From the NCBI RefSeq assembly GCF_008974285.1, contig NZ_BKZV01000001.1, forward strand, positions 295,319 through 359,318: a stretch of DNA of 64,000 nucleotides, in the 5' to 3' direction. Shown one piece after another: positions 52,992 through 62,601 of this stretch. The notes below the pieces were generated by a model. The model had not been told where the DNA came from. It did no database searches and saw only the letters and a list, made by a program, of their open reading frames with translations. Position 1 is the stretch's first letter, and each line of letters opens with the position of its first letter. The translations under genes were made by a program, and so were the position numbers. This DNA is from Thermogemmatispora aurantia (GTDB lineage: Bacteria; Chloroflexota; Ktedonobacteria; Ktedonobacterales; Ktedonobacteraceae).

Positions 52992-54047
52992 CTAAGGCTG
53001 ATGATGGCGCTCGACCACAAGAAGCCCTCCAAGGAGGTCCTCGCACCAGTAGGTGGCTCTCCCCTCAAGCTGCTCCAGACACCATTGTCCCCAAAACTGG
53101 AGTTTTGCGGTTGAGAAGACTTGACGGTGCCCATAGCAGATCTGGGCCTGCTCCTCATAGGGAACGACAATCAGGAGGCGACGACGAGTGACCTGGAGCA
53201 GCTGGTCTAGCGCTAGCGGTAGCTGGCTTTCTTCCAGATGTTCCAGGAGGTGAATAGCGGTGACGGTATCAAACTGTCCCAGACGGAGAAAGGCCGGCTG
53301 GCAAAGGTCTTGCTGCTCAAAGCGCAGCTGAGCGGCCAGCCCCAAAGTCTCGGCCAGGAGCGCTGATAAGCGCAGGGCCTCAACCCGTCGATCGACGGCG
53401 ACGATCGGCCCCGGCAGACAGTGACCGCCTTTGGCCACGAGCAACGGCCAGTAGGCACAGGCACAGCCAACATCGAGCAAGCTATTCCCCTGCAGCAGAG
53501 AGAACAGACGACGATAAATGGCCGCAAAGGAGGCGATGGTCTCGCTGTCCTCTGTATTCTCAGTGCCAGTCGCTATACTCGCGGGAACCTGCGCAATCCG
53601 TTCACTGAGCCGGGTGAAGGTATTGAGAGCAAAAAGGCGCCAGGCCCGCAAGGGCCTTGCTGGCTCAAAGGAGACGACGAGAGCGTTCAGGGCGGCACTA
53701 AAGTCGGCTTCGTCCTGCAGCCAGCCAATACTCACCAGCTCCTGCTGAAGATAATCAACGAGCCGATTGTCGCTTTCCCGCTCGCTCAGCCAATGGGCAA
53801 GGAGCCGCTCCTCCGGAACAGGCCTCTCTGACTCCCTTGATCGCCAGGCGAGAAGAAAATGGAACGTTCGTCGGACGCTCCAGCCCTGACGCCACAGCTG
53901 ATATGCGAGTAGCTCCCGCTCATGCTCGCCCTCCAGAGCCAGGACACGCAGATTCCCCACTCTGACGGCCTGGAGACGACGTGCTTTCCTACTTGACCAG
54001 CTTCCGCTCTCGCTTCTCTCTCTATCCCAGCTCTTGTCGATGGTCAC
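52992..54047 (-). CDS. Class I SAM-dependent methyltransferase
   Basis: 351 aa. The N-terminal ~170 residues are helical and of unknown fold. The C-terminal part is a Rossmann methyltransferase: LLDVGCACAYWPLLVAKGG (motif I, ~195), IVAVDRRVEALRLSALLAE, and FDTVTAIHLLEHLEESQLPLALDQLLQ (motif IV/post). GTG start with AAGGAGGGAGG upstream. A mycofactocin oligosaccharide methyltransferase (MftM) is one possible identity, given the mft genes in this window, but distance (~24 kb) and my inability to compare sequences make this a low-confidence idea. Confidence 0.8.
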   Translation of the reverse strand: MTIDKSWDRERSESGSWSSRKARRLQAVRVGNLRVLALEGEHERELLAYQLWRQGWSVRRTFHFLLAWRSRESERPVPEERLLAHWLSERESDNRLVDYLQQELVSIGWLQDEADFSAALNALVVSFEPARPLRAWRLFALNTFTRLSERIAQVPASIATGTENTEDSETIASFAAIYRRLFSLLQGNSLLDVGCACAYWPLLVAKGGHCLPGPIVAVDRRVEALRLSALLAETLGLAAQLRFEQQDLCQPAFLRLGQFDTVTAIHLLEHLEESQLPLALDQLLQVTRRRLLIVVPYEEQAQICYGHRQVFSTAKLQFWGQWCLEQLEGRATYWCEDLLGGLLVVERHHQP

Positions 54048-54150
54048 CCCTCCCTCCTTGATTTGATTTCTGGCCCTGCACCTCTGAGAGGCCGCTTGTT
54101 ACCTTGCCGACAGCCAGGCAATTGATTCTTTCTAGAGAGGAATACTAGTT

Positions 54151-54180
54151 TAAATACTACAGCAGATCTTTGAAGATCAA
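54151..54180 (-). promoter_or_regulatory. Candidate methyltransferase promoter with overlapping palindrome
   Basis: Read leftward: TTGATC (54180-54175), 18-bp spacer, TATTTA (54156-54151). GATCTT-TG-AAGATC (54165-54178) overlaps the -35 and could be an operator. Confidence 0.5.
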
Positions 54181-54192
54181 GCAGAGATGGAC

Positions 54193-54221
54193 TTGATTGG
54201 TTCACCGAAGTCTGGTATACT
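54193..54221 (+). promoter_or_regulatory. Orphan rightward promoter
   Basis: TTGATT (54193-54198), 17-bp spacer, TATACT (54216-54221). No gene starts within 650 bp; the next is the OFA transporter at 54890. Confidence 0.5.
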
Positions 54222-54889
54222 TATCACATACTATCACAGATCCTCAGTACTCTGCTTCCAGAGCGAAGCACCGGGCGCTGAGAGCCTTAGCACGGGCCAC
54301 TGAGGCTTTCTCTGCAGCGTACACGCGCCAAGCCTGGACCAAGCATCGGTACTTCTTTCCATCCTTCTGAAGCTTGTGGCATCATCAGGGGCAGACTTCT
54401 GTCTCTGCTCAATAAGCTGAATGAGGCGAGCGAGCCGGCAGAAGAGGGAAGAAAGAAGGTACCTACCCTGGCCTGGCACTGGTGTTCAGCAAGCGCTTCG
54501 ATCTGCGCGCATGGCAGACCGGTTCTGACGCCTGGCAAGCAGCCTGGGGCCCGTTCCTTTCCTTCACCACAGCGGTCTGGCTGACCACAGGCCACATGAG
54601 GAGGACCTTTCTGACCGACGAAGCCGTCGACCATAGGTCGAAACGCCTGGCGCTCTGCCGGGCAGCCACATGTCGGCCTGGCACACGCTGCACCTACCGC
54701 TGGGCGGCGTCGACTCTCTGCCCGGTCAGCTCAGCTGGCAAGCCGCTATTCCCCTTCAGGTCCGTATTGACTGATAGTCATGAGCAACCGGCCAACCGGC
54801 CACGGTGGGCAAGCAGGTCTGGCGTCGCCGCCAGATGAGCAGAGCAAGGCTGCTAGTAGGCGAGACTAGCGGCCAGAAAGGATGAGCTT

Positions 54890-56161
54890 ATGGCGACCGC
54901 AACCTCGACGACGCAGGTACGCAATCGCTGGATCATCGTCATCGCTGCCATTGTCATGCAGCTCGCGCTCGGTTCCGTCTACGCCTGGAGCGTCTTCTCC
55001 TCCCAATTGCAAAAACTCTATGGCTGGGATAACACGCAGGCAACGCTGCCCTTCACGATCGCCATTCTTGTTCTAGGCATTGCCGCGGCCATCGGAGGCT
55101 TCTGGATGGACCGTGTCGGTCCGCGTATTGTGGGCACGACCGCTGCTGTCTGCTACGGATTAGGTGTCTTCCTGGCCGGCTTTACCGGCAACCAGCTAGT
55201 GCTCCTCTGCCTGGCCTATGGAGTGCTTGGGGGCCTGGGCATGGGACTCGGCTATATTGTGCCCGTAGCGACCCTGGTCAAGTGGTTTCCTGATAAACGT
55301 GGCATGGTGACCGGCCTGGCTGTCTTCGGCTTCGGCGGTGGGGCAGTGATCGTCTCCCAAATAGGACCTATCCTCATGAGCGCCTACGGTGGAGGCGTCC
55401 AGGCCCACGGCATCGGTCCGGCTTTCATGACCCTCGGCATTATTTACCTGATCCTCATCGGCCTCGCTTCCCAGTTCTACGCCAATCCGCCGGCAGGCTA
55501 CCGTCCCGCTGGCTGGGTCCCCAGTGCCCAGGTAATTTCTCAACGGGCCAGCCGCGACTTTACTCCGGGCGAGGCGTTGACGCGCTGGCAGTGGTACGCG
55601 CTCTGGGGCATCCTGGCGCTTAACGTGACCGCCGGCATCGCCATGATCTCTCAGGCCAAACAGATCGCCCTTGGCGGCGGTGCTCCCGATGCCCTAGCTA
55701 CACTCTTTGTCAGCCTCATTTCTATCTTCAATGCCTGCGGACGCTTTGTCTGGGCCTGGTTCTCCGACCTGATCGGGCGCCGTCAGGTCTTCATGATCAT
55801 GTTTGCGCTGCAGATCGTGCTCTTCCTGCTGATGGCCGCCTTCATCAAGTCGTTCGCCGTTATTCTGTTGCCGGCTCTGCTGGTGGCCCTCTGCTATGGC
55901 GGCGGCTTCGGTACCATGCCAGCCTTCACGGCGGACTACTTCGGCCCTAAAAATTCTGGCTCGATCTACGGTCTGATGCTGACCGCCTGGAGCGCCGGCG
56001 GCGTGCTCGGGCCGATTCTGATTGCCCAGGTCAAGGATCGCACCGGTGGCTACGTCGTAGCGCTTGTGGCTCTGGCCATCATTATGGCCCTGAGCTTCCT
56101 GCTGCCTCTCTTCACGCGCCCGCCGCGCATCGAGGCCGCGGGCGAGGCAGCGCCGGCCTAA
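54890..56161 (+). CDS. OFA-family MFS transporter (oxalate/formate antiporter-like)
   Basis: 423 aa, ~12 membrane segments. IIVIAAIVMQLALGSVYAWSVF and GGFWMDRVGPRIVG (MFS loop 2-3 motif) open the protein, GLGMGLGYIVPVATLVKWFPDKRGMVTGLAVFGFGGGA is the conserved OFA block, and FGTMPAFTADYFGPKNSGSIYGLMLTAWSAGG closes it. The family includes OxlT, which exchanges oxalate and formate, but also carriers of other monocarboxylates. GAAAGGA lies 7 nt before the ATG. The next gene is a formate-dehydrogenase-like oxidoreductase on the same strand. Confidence 0.9.
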   Translation: MATATSTTQVRNRWIIVIAAIVMQLALGSVYAWSVFSSQLQKLYGWDNTQATLPFTIAILVLGIAAAIGGFWMDRVGPRIVGTTAAVCYGLGVFLAGFTGNQLVLLCLAYGVLGGLGMGLGYIVPVATLVKWFPDKRGMVTGLAVFGFGGGAVIVSQIGPILMSAYGGGVQAHGIGPAFMTLGIIYLILIGLASQFYANPPAGYRPAGWVPSAQVISQRASRDFTPGEALTRWQWYALWGILALNVTAGIAMISQAKQIALGGGAPDALATLFVSLISIFNACGRFVWAWFSDLIGRRQVFMIMFALQIVLFLLMAAFIKSFAVILLPALLVALCYGGGFGTMPAFTADYFGPKNSGSIYGLMLTAWSAGGVLGPILIAQVKDRTGGYVVALVALAIIMALSFLLPLFTRPPRIEAAGEAAPA

Positions 56162-56337
56162 GCTGACCTGCCTGCCAGCCAGGGCCCAGGCCAGAAGCCT
56201 CGGCTCCTGACCGCGCTGGACTGGCCTGGGCCCTGCCCTGCAAAGATGAGCGTTCCATCACCCCTGCTTCTGCATAGACTTCGATCCTCAGCAGTAAGAG
56301 AGTGTCACGATACTTTCACAAGAGAAAGGGCGAGGCT

Positions 56338-58605
56338 ATGGCTGCAAACAAGCTCATCGCACCGCACTTGTGGGCCAGTTGGAAGCCCTTCGGTCTGGGC
56401 GAGCGCAAGCCCCATCACTTCACAGAGATCGCGCGCACCTTCTGGCAGAATCGGCGCCATCCGCTCTACGCCTGGCGCATTCTGACACGCGGCTGCTGCG
56501 ACGGCTGTGCCCTCGGCACCTACGGCATGCACGACTGGACGATGGACGGCATTCACCTGTGCACCATCCGCCTCAATCTGCTACAGCTGAATACAATGGA
56601 AGCAATGCCCTGGGAACGGCTGACCAACGATCTAGCAAGCCTCAAGCAGCTCTCCAGCCCTCAACTGCGCCAGCTTGGTCGTCTTCCCTATCCAATGGTG
56701 CGACGTCGTGGTGAAAGCGGCTTTCGGCGTATCTCCTGGGACGAAGCGCTCGATCTAATCGCCGAACGCATCCGCCTCACCCGTCCGGATCGCCTGGCCT
56801 TCTATCTGACCTCGCGCGGCATCACCAACGAGGTCTACTACGTCGCCCAGAAGGTGGCCCGCTTCCTGGGGACCAACAATATCGATAATGCCGCCCGCGT
56901 CTGTCACTCTCCCAGCACTGTCGCTCTCAAGCAGACGCTGGGGGTTGGGGCCTCCTCGGTCTCCTACAAAGACTGGATCGGCACCGATCTGCTGATCCTG
57001 CTCGGCAGCGATATCGCCAACAACCAGCCTGTGACTACCAAATATCTCTATTACGCTAAAAAGGCTGGCACGCGGATCGTTGTGATCAACCCCTATAAGG
57101 AGCCGGGCCTGACGCGCTACTGGGTGCCCTCGGTCCCCGAGAGCGCCGTGATGGGCACCAGACTGATGGACGACTTCTTTCAGGTCTCGACGGGTGGCGA
57201 TATCGCCTTCCTTAACGGCACCCTCAAGTATCTGATCGAACAAGACTGGGTCAACCACGACTTCATCGCCCGCCATACGGTGGGCTGGCCAGAGCTGCAG
57301 GCCGAGCTGGCTCAACAGGATTGGGAGACGCTAGAGCGCTACAGCGGCCTGCCGCGTGACGAGATGCGCCGCTTCGCCGCATTGATCCACCAGGCGCGCA
57401 GCGGCATCCTTATCTGGAGCATGGGTCTGACCCAGCACACCTTCGGCGTCGATAACGTCAAGGCCGTGGTCAATCTGGCTCTCTCGCAGGGCTGGGTGGG
57501 CCAGGAGCATTGCGGCGTGGTGCCCATTCGCGGTCACAGTGGCGTCCAGGGCGGAGCTGAGGTTGGTGCTGTGCCCGACTTACTGCCAGGCGGGGCCTCC
57601 GTCAACAATCCCGCTGATGTCGAGCGCTTCAGCCAGCTCTGGGGCTTCGAGGTACCGGAGGGAAGCGGGCTGCGCGCCGTGCAGATGATCGACGCCGCCT
57701 ACGACGGCGATCTCGATGTGCTCTACTGCAGCGGCGGCAACTTCCTGGAGGTGTTGCCCGACCCAGACTATGTGCGCCAGGCTCTGGAGCGCATCCCGCT
57801 ACGTGTGCACCAGGACATCTTTGTGACCAGTCAGATGCTGGTCGATCCCGCGGATACGGTTGTGCTCTTACCCGCCCAAACGCGTTATGAGCAGCCAGGA
57901 GGCGGCACCGAGACTAGCACCGAGCGGCGCATTATCTTCACCCCCGAGATTCCCGGGCCGCGCATCGGTGAGGCGCGCTGCGAGTGGGAAATCTTCCAGG
58001 AGGTGGCCGCCCGTGCCTATCCGGAACGCCGCGAGCGCATTGCTTTCCCCAATGCCCAGGCGATCCGTGAGGAGATTGCACGTGTGATGCCGCTTTACGC
58101 GGGAATCGAGCGTCTGTGCAAGCCTGGCGATCAGGTGCAATATGGCGGGCGCGTGCTCTACCGCGATGGCCAGTTCAAGACTGTCGACGGCAAGGCCCAT
58201 TTCTCTGTACTGCGCCCGCCAGAATTAAATCTGCCCGAGGGACGCTTCATGCTCTCAACCCGTCGCGGCAAGCAGTTCAACAGTCTGATCTACGGCAAGA
58301 AGGACACCATGAGCGGGGCCTCGCGCGATAGCCTCTTTATCTCTGCCGAAGACGCTGCCGCCCTGGGCCTGCGGCACGGCGACCGCGTGCTGGTCAGGAG
58401 CGACAACGGCCAGAGCATGGAGTGCCGTATCTTCATTGAGGAGATCAAGCCGCGCAACGTGCAAGCCTTCTGGCCAGAATGCAATGTGCTGCTGCGCCGG
58501 CGCGTCTGTGATACTGCCGCCGGCATGCCCGACTACAACGCTCTTGTCGAGATCGTACCACTGGCGACACCGGCGCTGGCCGCTGCAAGCAGCGCCAGCC
58601 ACTGA
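56338..58605 (+). CDS. FdhF/YdeP-family molybdopterin oxidoreductase
   Basis: 755-aa molybdopterin enzyme. GCCDGCALGTYGMHDW near the N-terminus is the Cys-containing motif of this family; the molybdopterin domain follows (ISWDEALDLIAERIRLT, NNIDNAARVCHSPSTVALKQ, LLILLGSDIANNQPVTTKYL, GVVPIRGHSGVQGG). The C-terminal MopB-type binding domain holds LSTRRGKQFNSLIY and ALGLRHGDRVLVRS. FdhF/YdeP proteins are related to formate dehydrogenases but the substrate of most is unknown. ATG at 56338 with GAAAGGG upstream. Pairing with an OFA carrier suggests formate or another small acid as substrate. Confidence 0.9.
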   Translation: MAANKLIAPHLWASWKPFGLGERKPHHFTEIARTFWQNRRHPLYAWRILTRGCCDGCALGTYGMHDWTMDGIHLCTIRLNLLQLNTMEAMPWERLTNDLASLKQLSSPQLRQLGRLPYPMVRRRGESGFRRISWDEALDLIAERIRLTRPDRLAFYLTSRGITNEVYYVAQKVARFLGTNNIDNAARVCHSPSTVALKQTLGVGASSVSYKDWIGTDLLILLGSDIANNQPVTTKYLYYAKKAGTRIVVINPYKEPGLTRYWVPSVPESAVMGTRLMDDFFQVSTGGDIAFLNGTLKYLIEQDWVNHDFIARHTVGWPELQAELAQQDWETLERYSGLPRDEMRRFAALIHQARSGILIWSMGLTQHTFGVDNVKAVVNLALSQGWVGQEHCGVVPIRGHSGVQGGAEVGAVPDLLPGGASVNNPADVERFSQLWGFEVPEGSGLRAVQMIDAAYDGDLDVLYCSGGNFLEVLPDPDYVRQALERIPLRVHQDIFVTSQMLVDPADTVVLLPAQTRYEQPGGGTETSTERRIIFTPEIPGPRIGEARCEWEIFQEVAARAYPERRERIAFPNAQAIREEIARVMPLYAGIERLCKPGDQVQYGGRVLYRDGQFKTVDGKAHFSVLRPPELNLPEGRFMLSTRRGKQFNSLIYGKKDTMSGASRDSLFISAEDAAALGLRHGDRVLVRSDNGQSMECRIFIEEIKPRNVQAFWPECNVLLRRRVCDTAAGMPDYNALVEIVPLATPALAAASSASH

Positions 58606-58692
58606 CTTGACTAGCCATAGCTCACCTGCAGCCGATCACTCACTGGTCACTGCCAGGATCAGGCAGCCAGCTAGTAATCAGGAGAGTAAGAG

Positions 58693-58729
58693 GGGCGGCT
58701 GCGACCCGCACAACAGGTCACAGCCGCCC
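58693..58729 (+). terminator. Terminator of the molybdopterin gene
   Basis: GGGCGGCTG (58693-58701) pairs with CAGCCGCCC (58721-58729) and inner GACC with GGTC, 9-nt loop, followed by GTTCTTCCTCC. Confidence 0.7.
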
Positions 58730-58877
58730 GTTCTTCCTCCCGGGGACGGGGAGGTAAGAGCGAGAGCCTCACGGCTCTCCAGGAAAGGGAGCCAGGGTCG
58801 GGTACCGCGGTGCTCAAAGGGAAGAAATCTGCTTAGCTCGCAGCAGCCACCGGCGCTTCCCTTTCTCGTCTCCTTGT

Positions 58878-60263
58878 TTAGCGACAAGCATATTCCCTGA
58901 GGATATCATTGAGTGGTTCACGCTGGATACACTGTTCAAAGCGGAACGACTGCAGCAAGCGATCAAGCTCGGCCTCGTTTAGACCAGCAAAGAGTGCGGC
59001 AAACTCCTCCAGCAGCGGCTCCGCCAGCAGAATGTGACGCACCAGCCGACGAATCAACCAGCCCGCCCCAAATGGGAAAGGAGCATAGTCAGGGAACTCA
59101 CGCGCAAAGATCTCCTCCAGAGGTTGAATAATATGTCGGATGTGAGTATCCAGCGTTCCCCAGGTATCGACGCCGAGGCGAGCCTTCTTCTCTAGGAAGG
59201 GGCGCAGCAGCTCGTTCCAGGGAGAATCGGGGGCAGTATAGACCAGGCCCTGGAGACCGATGTCCTTGTAGGTCCAGATGGACCAGCTCGCTCCATAGCG
59301 CTGGTAGATCTCCAGCTGATCGCGCAGCAACTGATAGCGCATGGCATCAGCCTCCGGCTCACCACGATAGACTGGACCGAACTCGCCGATCCAGATCGGG
59401 CTGCCCTTCTCGCGCATGAAAGCTGTGCGCTTCAGAAAGACCTCTTCGACGACGCTGGCATCAAAGTATTGGCCATCGGTATAGCCTGGATAAGGGCCGC
59501 CGTGGATGAAGCCAGGCTCGGCGTAGTCATGCGCCGTAAAAACCGTATTGGGCCAGACCTGATGAAACATGTGAAAATCTTGCGAATAGCGGTTTCCATC
59601 GAAAAAGATGATATGGTGAGGATCGACCGCCCGAATGGCCTCGTAAAGACGGCGATAGAATGGCTCAATCAGCTCGCCCGTGGGATCACCAGGCTCATTC
59701 ATTGGATTGTAGCCCGCCACCCAGGGATGGTCACGATAGTGGCCGGCAAGGGCCTGCCAGAGATGGACTGTCCGGTCCTGGAAATGGCGATGCTTCCAGA
59801 ACAGTGCCTTATGCGTCGGATTGTCACTATGCCAGTCTTGGTTTTGGTAACCCGGCAGAGCGTGCAGATCGAGAATGGTATAAATCCCCTGCTCCGCACA
59901 GAGATTGACTACGCGGTCCAGATGCTGGAAGCCCTCTTCTTTGATGACAAAGGGTTCCATATCTGACTCAAAGTGACGATAGTTGATCGGAATGCGCACG
60001 AGATTCAGCCCGAGCGAAGCGAGGAAGCGCGCGTCATCAGGGCCAAAGAAGTACTCCAGGAAGCGATCGAAGAAGAAGCGATATTTCTCGGGGCCGAGCA
60101 CCTTGTATAAGGCTTCACGCTGCGCTTCCTCGTTGGCCGGATAGCCGGTAATGAAGTTTTCCATGTTCATCCAGCCACCCAGGCCGACGCCGCGCAAGAT
60201 CACGGGCTGGCCCTCAGCGTTGACAATCTGTGACCCCTGCGTAGTGAGCATACCCGATGTCAT
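58878..60263 (-). CDS. GH5-family glycoside hydrolase (cytoplasmic)
   Basis: 461 aa, no signal peptide. RGVGLGGWMNMENFITGYP is the start of the (beta/alpha)8 barrel; LNLVRIPINYRHFE, VAGYNPMNEPGDPTGEL (acid/base Glu) and SPIWIGEFGPVYRGE (nucleophile Glu) are the clan GH-A landmarks. The sequence resembles exo-/beta-glucosidase-like GH5 members. It lies directly downstream of the sugar ABC permeases, so it probably cleaves imported oligosaccharides. AAAGGA sits 4 nt before ATG 60263; a Met four codons on is possible. The last ~90 residues are an extra helical domain. Confidence 0.92.
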   Translation of the reverse strand: MTSGMLTTQGSQIVNAEGQPVILRGVGLGGWMNMENFITGYPANEEAQREALYKVLGPEKYRFFFDRFLEYFFGPDDARFLASLGLNLVRIPINYRHFESDMEPFVIKEEGFQHLDRVVNLCAEQGIYTILDLHALPGYQNQDWHSDNPTHKALFWKHRHFQDRTVHLWQALAGHYRDHPWVAGYNPMNEPGDPTGELIEPFYRRLYEAIRAVDPHHIIFFDGNRYSQDFHMFHQVWPNTVFTAHDYAEPGFIHGGPYPGYTDGQYFDASVVEEVFLKRTAFMREKGSPIWIGEFGPVYRGEPEADAMRYQLLRDQLEIYQRYGASWSIWTYKDIGLQGLVYTAPDSPWNELLRPFLEKKARLGVDTWGTLDTHIRHIIQPLEEIFAREFPDYAPFPFGAGWLIRRLVRHILLAEPLLEEFAALFAGLNEAELDRLLQSFRFEQCIQREPLNDILREYACR

Positions 60264-60460
60264 GCTATCCTTTCTCGTTCTATTCTCATGGTGGTGACGA
60301 GCTAGGTTGTACCGGCTGCCTGTCTACCTCAGTGGCCTCACCTTGCCTCGCGCCCTGATCACAGCGACTCCGGCGAGCGAGATGGCAGCCAGTATTACAC
60401 CAGCTCCACGGAGCGGCAACGCAACCTTGCGGTCGCCGCTCCTTTGTCTGTCAGGTCCTC

Positions 60461-61438
60461 TCAGCGGCTGAAACCGGCCAACAAGCCCGTTAACAGCTGC
60501 CGTCGACCGAAGATATAGAGCAAGAGCATGGGCACTGCCGAGAGGAAGACCGCCGCCATAATGGCTGGCACGTCGGCAGCATACTGTCCCTGGAAGCTCC
60601 ACAAGGCGAGAGGTAAGACACGCACCTCCGGGCTTTGAGTCAAGACCAGAGGGAACAAGAATCCATTCCAGACCTGGATTGACTCGTAAATGGTCACCGT
60701 GATTAAGGCTGGGCGCGAGAGCGGAATGACCAACCGCCAGAGAATCTGCAGATGGCTGGCTCCATCCAGGCGCATCGCCTCATGCAGCTCGGCAGGGATA
60801 TCACGAATGAAGGTCACCAGTACCAGCACCGACAACGGCACCCCGAAGGCTACATAGGGCAGAATCAGGGCAAAGAGCGTATCATAGATGTGCATGCTAC
60901 TGATGATGGCATAGATCGGAATGATCACGGCCTGCAAGGGGATCGCCAGGCCCAGCAGGAACAGGTTAAAGATCGCCCGTGTCAGCCAGCTGCGCATGCG
61001 AGCGATCGCGTAGGCCGCTGGGACCGAGATCAGCAAGATCAGAGCCACGCTGATCACCAGCACAAAGAGGCTGTTCAGTAGATAGAGGCTGAAGCCATTT
61101 TCCCAGACGCTGATATAGTTTTCCAGCGTCGGCTGCGATGGCGGCAGCCAGGGATTATCGAGATAGAAGCCGGCCTGTGAGCGCAGGCTGCTCATAAACA
61201 TGTAGAGCAGCGGATAGAAAGCCACCACGAACCACAGCAAGCCACAGCAAGCCGGAATCAGCTCGACAAGCCGACTGGCCCGGAAAGGCCGCCGCTGGCG
61301 CGAGAGCCGCTTTTCTGGCGTGCGCTTCTCCGCCCGTTCCTTCTCACCGAGAGCTGTCGGGGCAACCTCGGCCTGCATTGGCAGGCTTCGCCCCCCAGCC
61401 AAAGAGAACGCGCTCAAGAGGACACGGGTCAGCCGCAT
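60461..61438 (-). CDS. Carbohydrate ABC transporter permease (MalG-like)
   Basis: 325 aa, about six membrane segments. The EAA loop region reads LHEAMRLDGASHLQILWRLVIPLSRPALIT, the site that meets the ATPase. The N-terminal ~60 residues are polar and unusual for the family. ATG at 61438 is chosen because GGAGGAG lies 5 nt upstream; a longer frame adds 26 residues. No ATPase gene is in the window; such systems often share a MsmK-type ATPase elsewhere. Gene order is binding protein, MalF, MalG, GH5. Confidence 0.93.
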   Translation of the reverse strand: MRLTRVLLSAFSLAGGRSLPMQAEVAPTALGEKERAEKRTPEKRLSRQRRPFRASRLVELIPACCGLLWFVVAFYPLLYMFMSSLRSQAGFYLDNPWLPPSQPTLENYISVWENGFSLYLLNSLFVLVISVALILLISVPAAYAIARMRSWLTRAIFNLFLLGLAIPLQAVIIPIYAIISSMHIYDTLFALILPYVAFGVPLSVLVLVTFIRDIPAELHEAMRLDGASHLQILWRLVIPLSRPALITVTIYESIQVWNGFLFPLVLTQSPEVRVLPLALWSFQGQYAADVPAIMAAVFLSAVPMLLLYIFGRRQLLTGLLAGFSR

Positions 61439-61502
61439 CGCCTCTCCTCCTTCTCTTCGGCATTCCATTCCTTCTACCTTCCTTCTCTCGTCACCAGGCT
61501 GC

Positions 61503-62429
61503 TCACAGCCCCTCAAGCTGGCTTGACATGCGCAAGAAGCCGGTTACCCGCAGCAGCAAGAGAGAGAGAGCAATGCCGCTTATGGCCAGCACCAGAGCAA
61601 TGACACTGCCATAGCCGACTTGCTCGTTCATAAAGGCCGTAATATACATATGCAGCGGCAGAATGCGCGTCGCGTAGCCGGGTCCGCCGCCGGTCATTAC
61701 CCAAATCAGGTCGAAGTAGGTCAGCGAGCCGGTCAGCATAAAGATCGAAGAAGTGATGATGGTGTACTTCAATTGCGGCAGCGTGATCGAGAAGAACTTG
61801 CGCAACCTGCCGGCGCCATCGATTTCCGCTACATCATACAGCTCACGGGGGATCTGACGTGCGCCAGTCATATAAAGCAGAGAATGGAAGGGAATGAACT
61901 GCCAGGCGATAACGATAGCCACTACATAGAAAGCCAGGCCCGGATCGCCGAGCCAACCACGCGCCCAAGAAGAGAGGCCGAGCGCTCGCAAGGCGACATT
62001 GATTAGGCCAAAATTGGGGTCAAGGATCGAGACCCAGGTGATCCCGATAGCCACCGTCGAGAAGAGCAAGGGCAGAAAGTAGAAGACGCTCAGGACAGCG
62101 CGATAACGCTGCTGGCCTGCCATAAAGACCCCCAGGAGCAAGCTCAGCGGAGTCTGCAGCACCCAGGTCAGGATCATCATTTCCACAGTCAGCCCAATAG
62201 CGTGCAGCGTCAGCGGATCAGAGAAGAAATGCAGCCAGTTCGCCGGGCCGATCCAGACCGCCTGAGCGATGCCATTCCAGTTCGTAAAACTCAGGTAGAC
62301 GGCCACTAACAGGGGGAAGAGCGCGAATAAGGCGTAGAAACAGAGGGCCGGAGCAGTCCATAGAAGCGCCGGCCAGGAGGCGGGCCGTCTTCGGATAGGA
62401 GCGACGCGCGCGGTCACACTCATACTCAT
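61503..62429 (-). CDS. Carbohydrate ABC transporter permease (MalF-like)
   Basis: 308 aa with six membrane segments, beginning ALLWTAPALCFYALFALFPLLVAVYLSF. The EAA loop is LYDVAEIDGAGRLRKFFSITLPQLKYT. With MalG it would form the transmembrane channel of an oligosaccharide importer. The ribosome-binding site is weak (GAGGCTAAAACG), fitting lower translation than the binding protein. It follows the binding-protein gene by 270 nt, with a large hairpin between (annotated). Confidence 0.93.
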   Translation of the reverse strand: MSMSVTARVAPIRRRPASWPALLWTAPALCFYALFALFPLLVAVYLSFTNWNGIAQAVWIGPANWLHFFSDPLTLHAIGLTVEMMILTWVLQTPLSLLLGVFMAGQQRYRAVLSVFYFLPLLFSTVAIGITWVSILDPNFGLINVALRALGLSSWARGWLGDPGLAFYVVAIVIAWQFIPFHSLLYMTGARQIPRELYDVAEIDGAGRLRKFFSITLPQLKYTIITSSIFMLTGSLTYFDLIWVMTGGGPGYATRILPLHMYITAFMNEQVGYGSVIALVLAISGIALSLLLLRVTGFLRMSSQLEGL

Positions 62430-62601
62430 CGTTTTAGCCTCAGCTCAGCGGAGAACAGCGGGTGCTAGCAGCATCTCATAGCCTCACCAGCAAGCGAGCG
62501 GTGGCCTGGAGAAGCGGGCCAGCACTTAGTACTCAAGTAAACAACCTGCTTGCACTTGTCAGGATTGCAGCTTCCGAGAGAGGTGCGTGACTGAGTGAGT
62601 G

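Larger units (their letters stand above)
54048..54889. other. 842-bp region without a convincing gene
   Basis: Two short frames exist but neither has ribosome sites or recognisable protein sequence. Promoters in both directions are present near 54150-54220 (annotated); the rest is unexplained. Confidence 0.45.

Noticed and set aside
54482-54838. 118-aa reading frame in the 842-bp gap
   Set aside because: No ribosome site and low-quality protein sequence; a degraded gene could not be shown.
60324-60602. Short hydrophobic reading frame between MalG and GH5
   Set aside because: It overlaps MalG and lacks a start with a fitting ribosome site.
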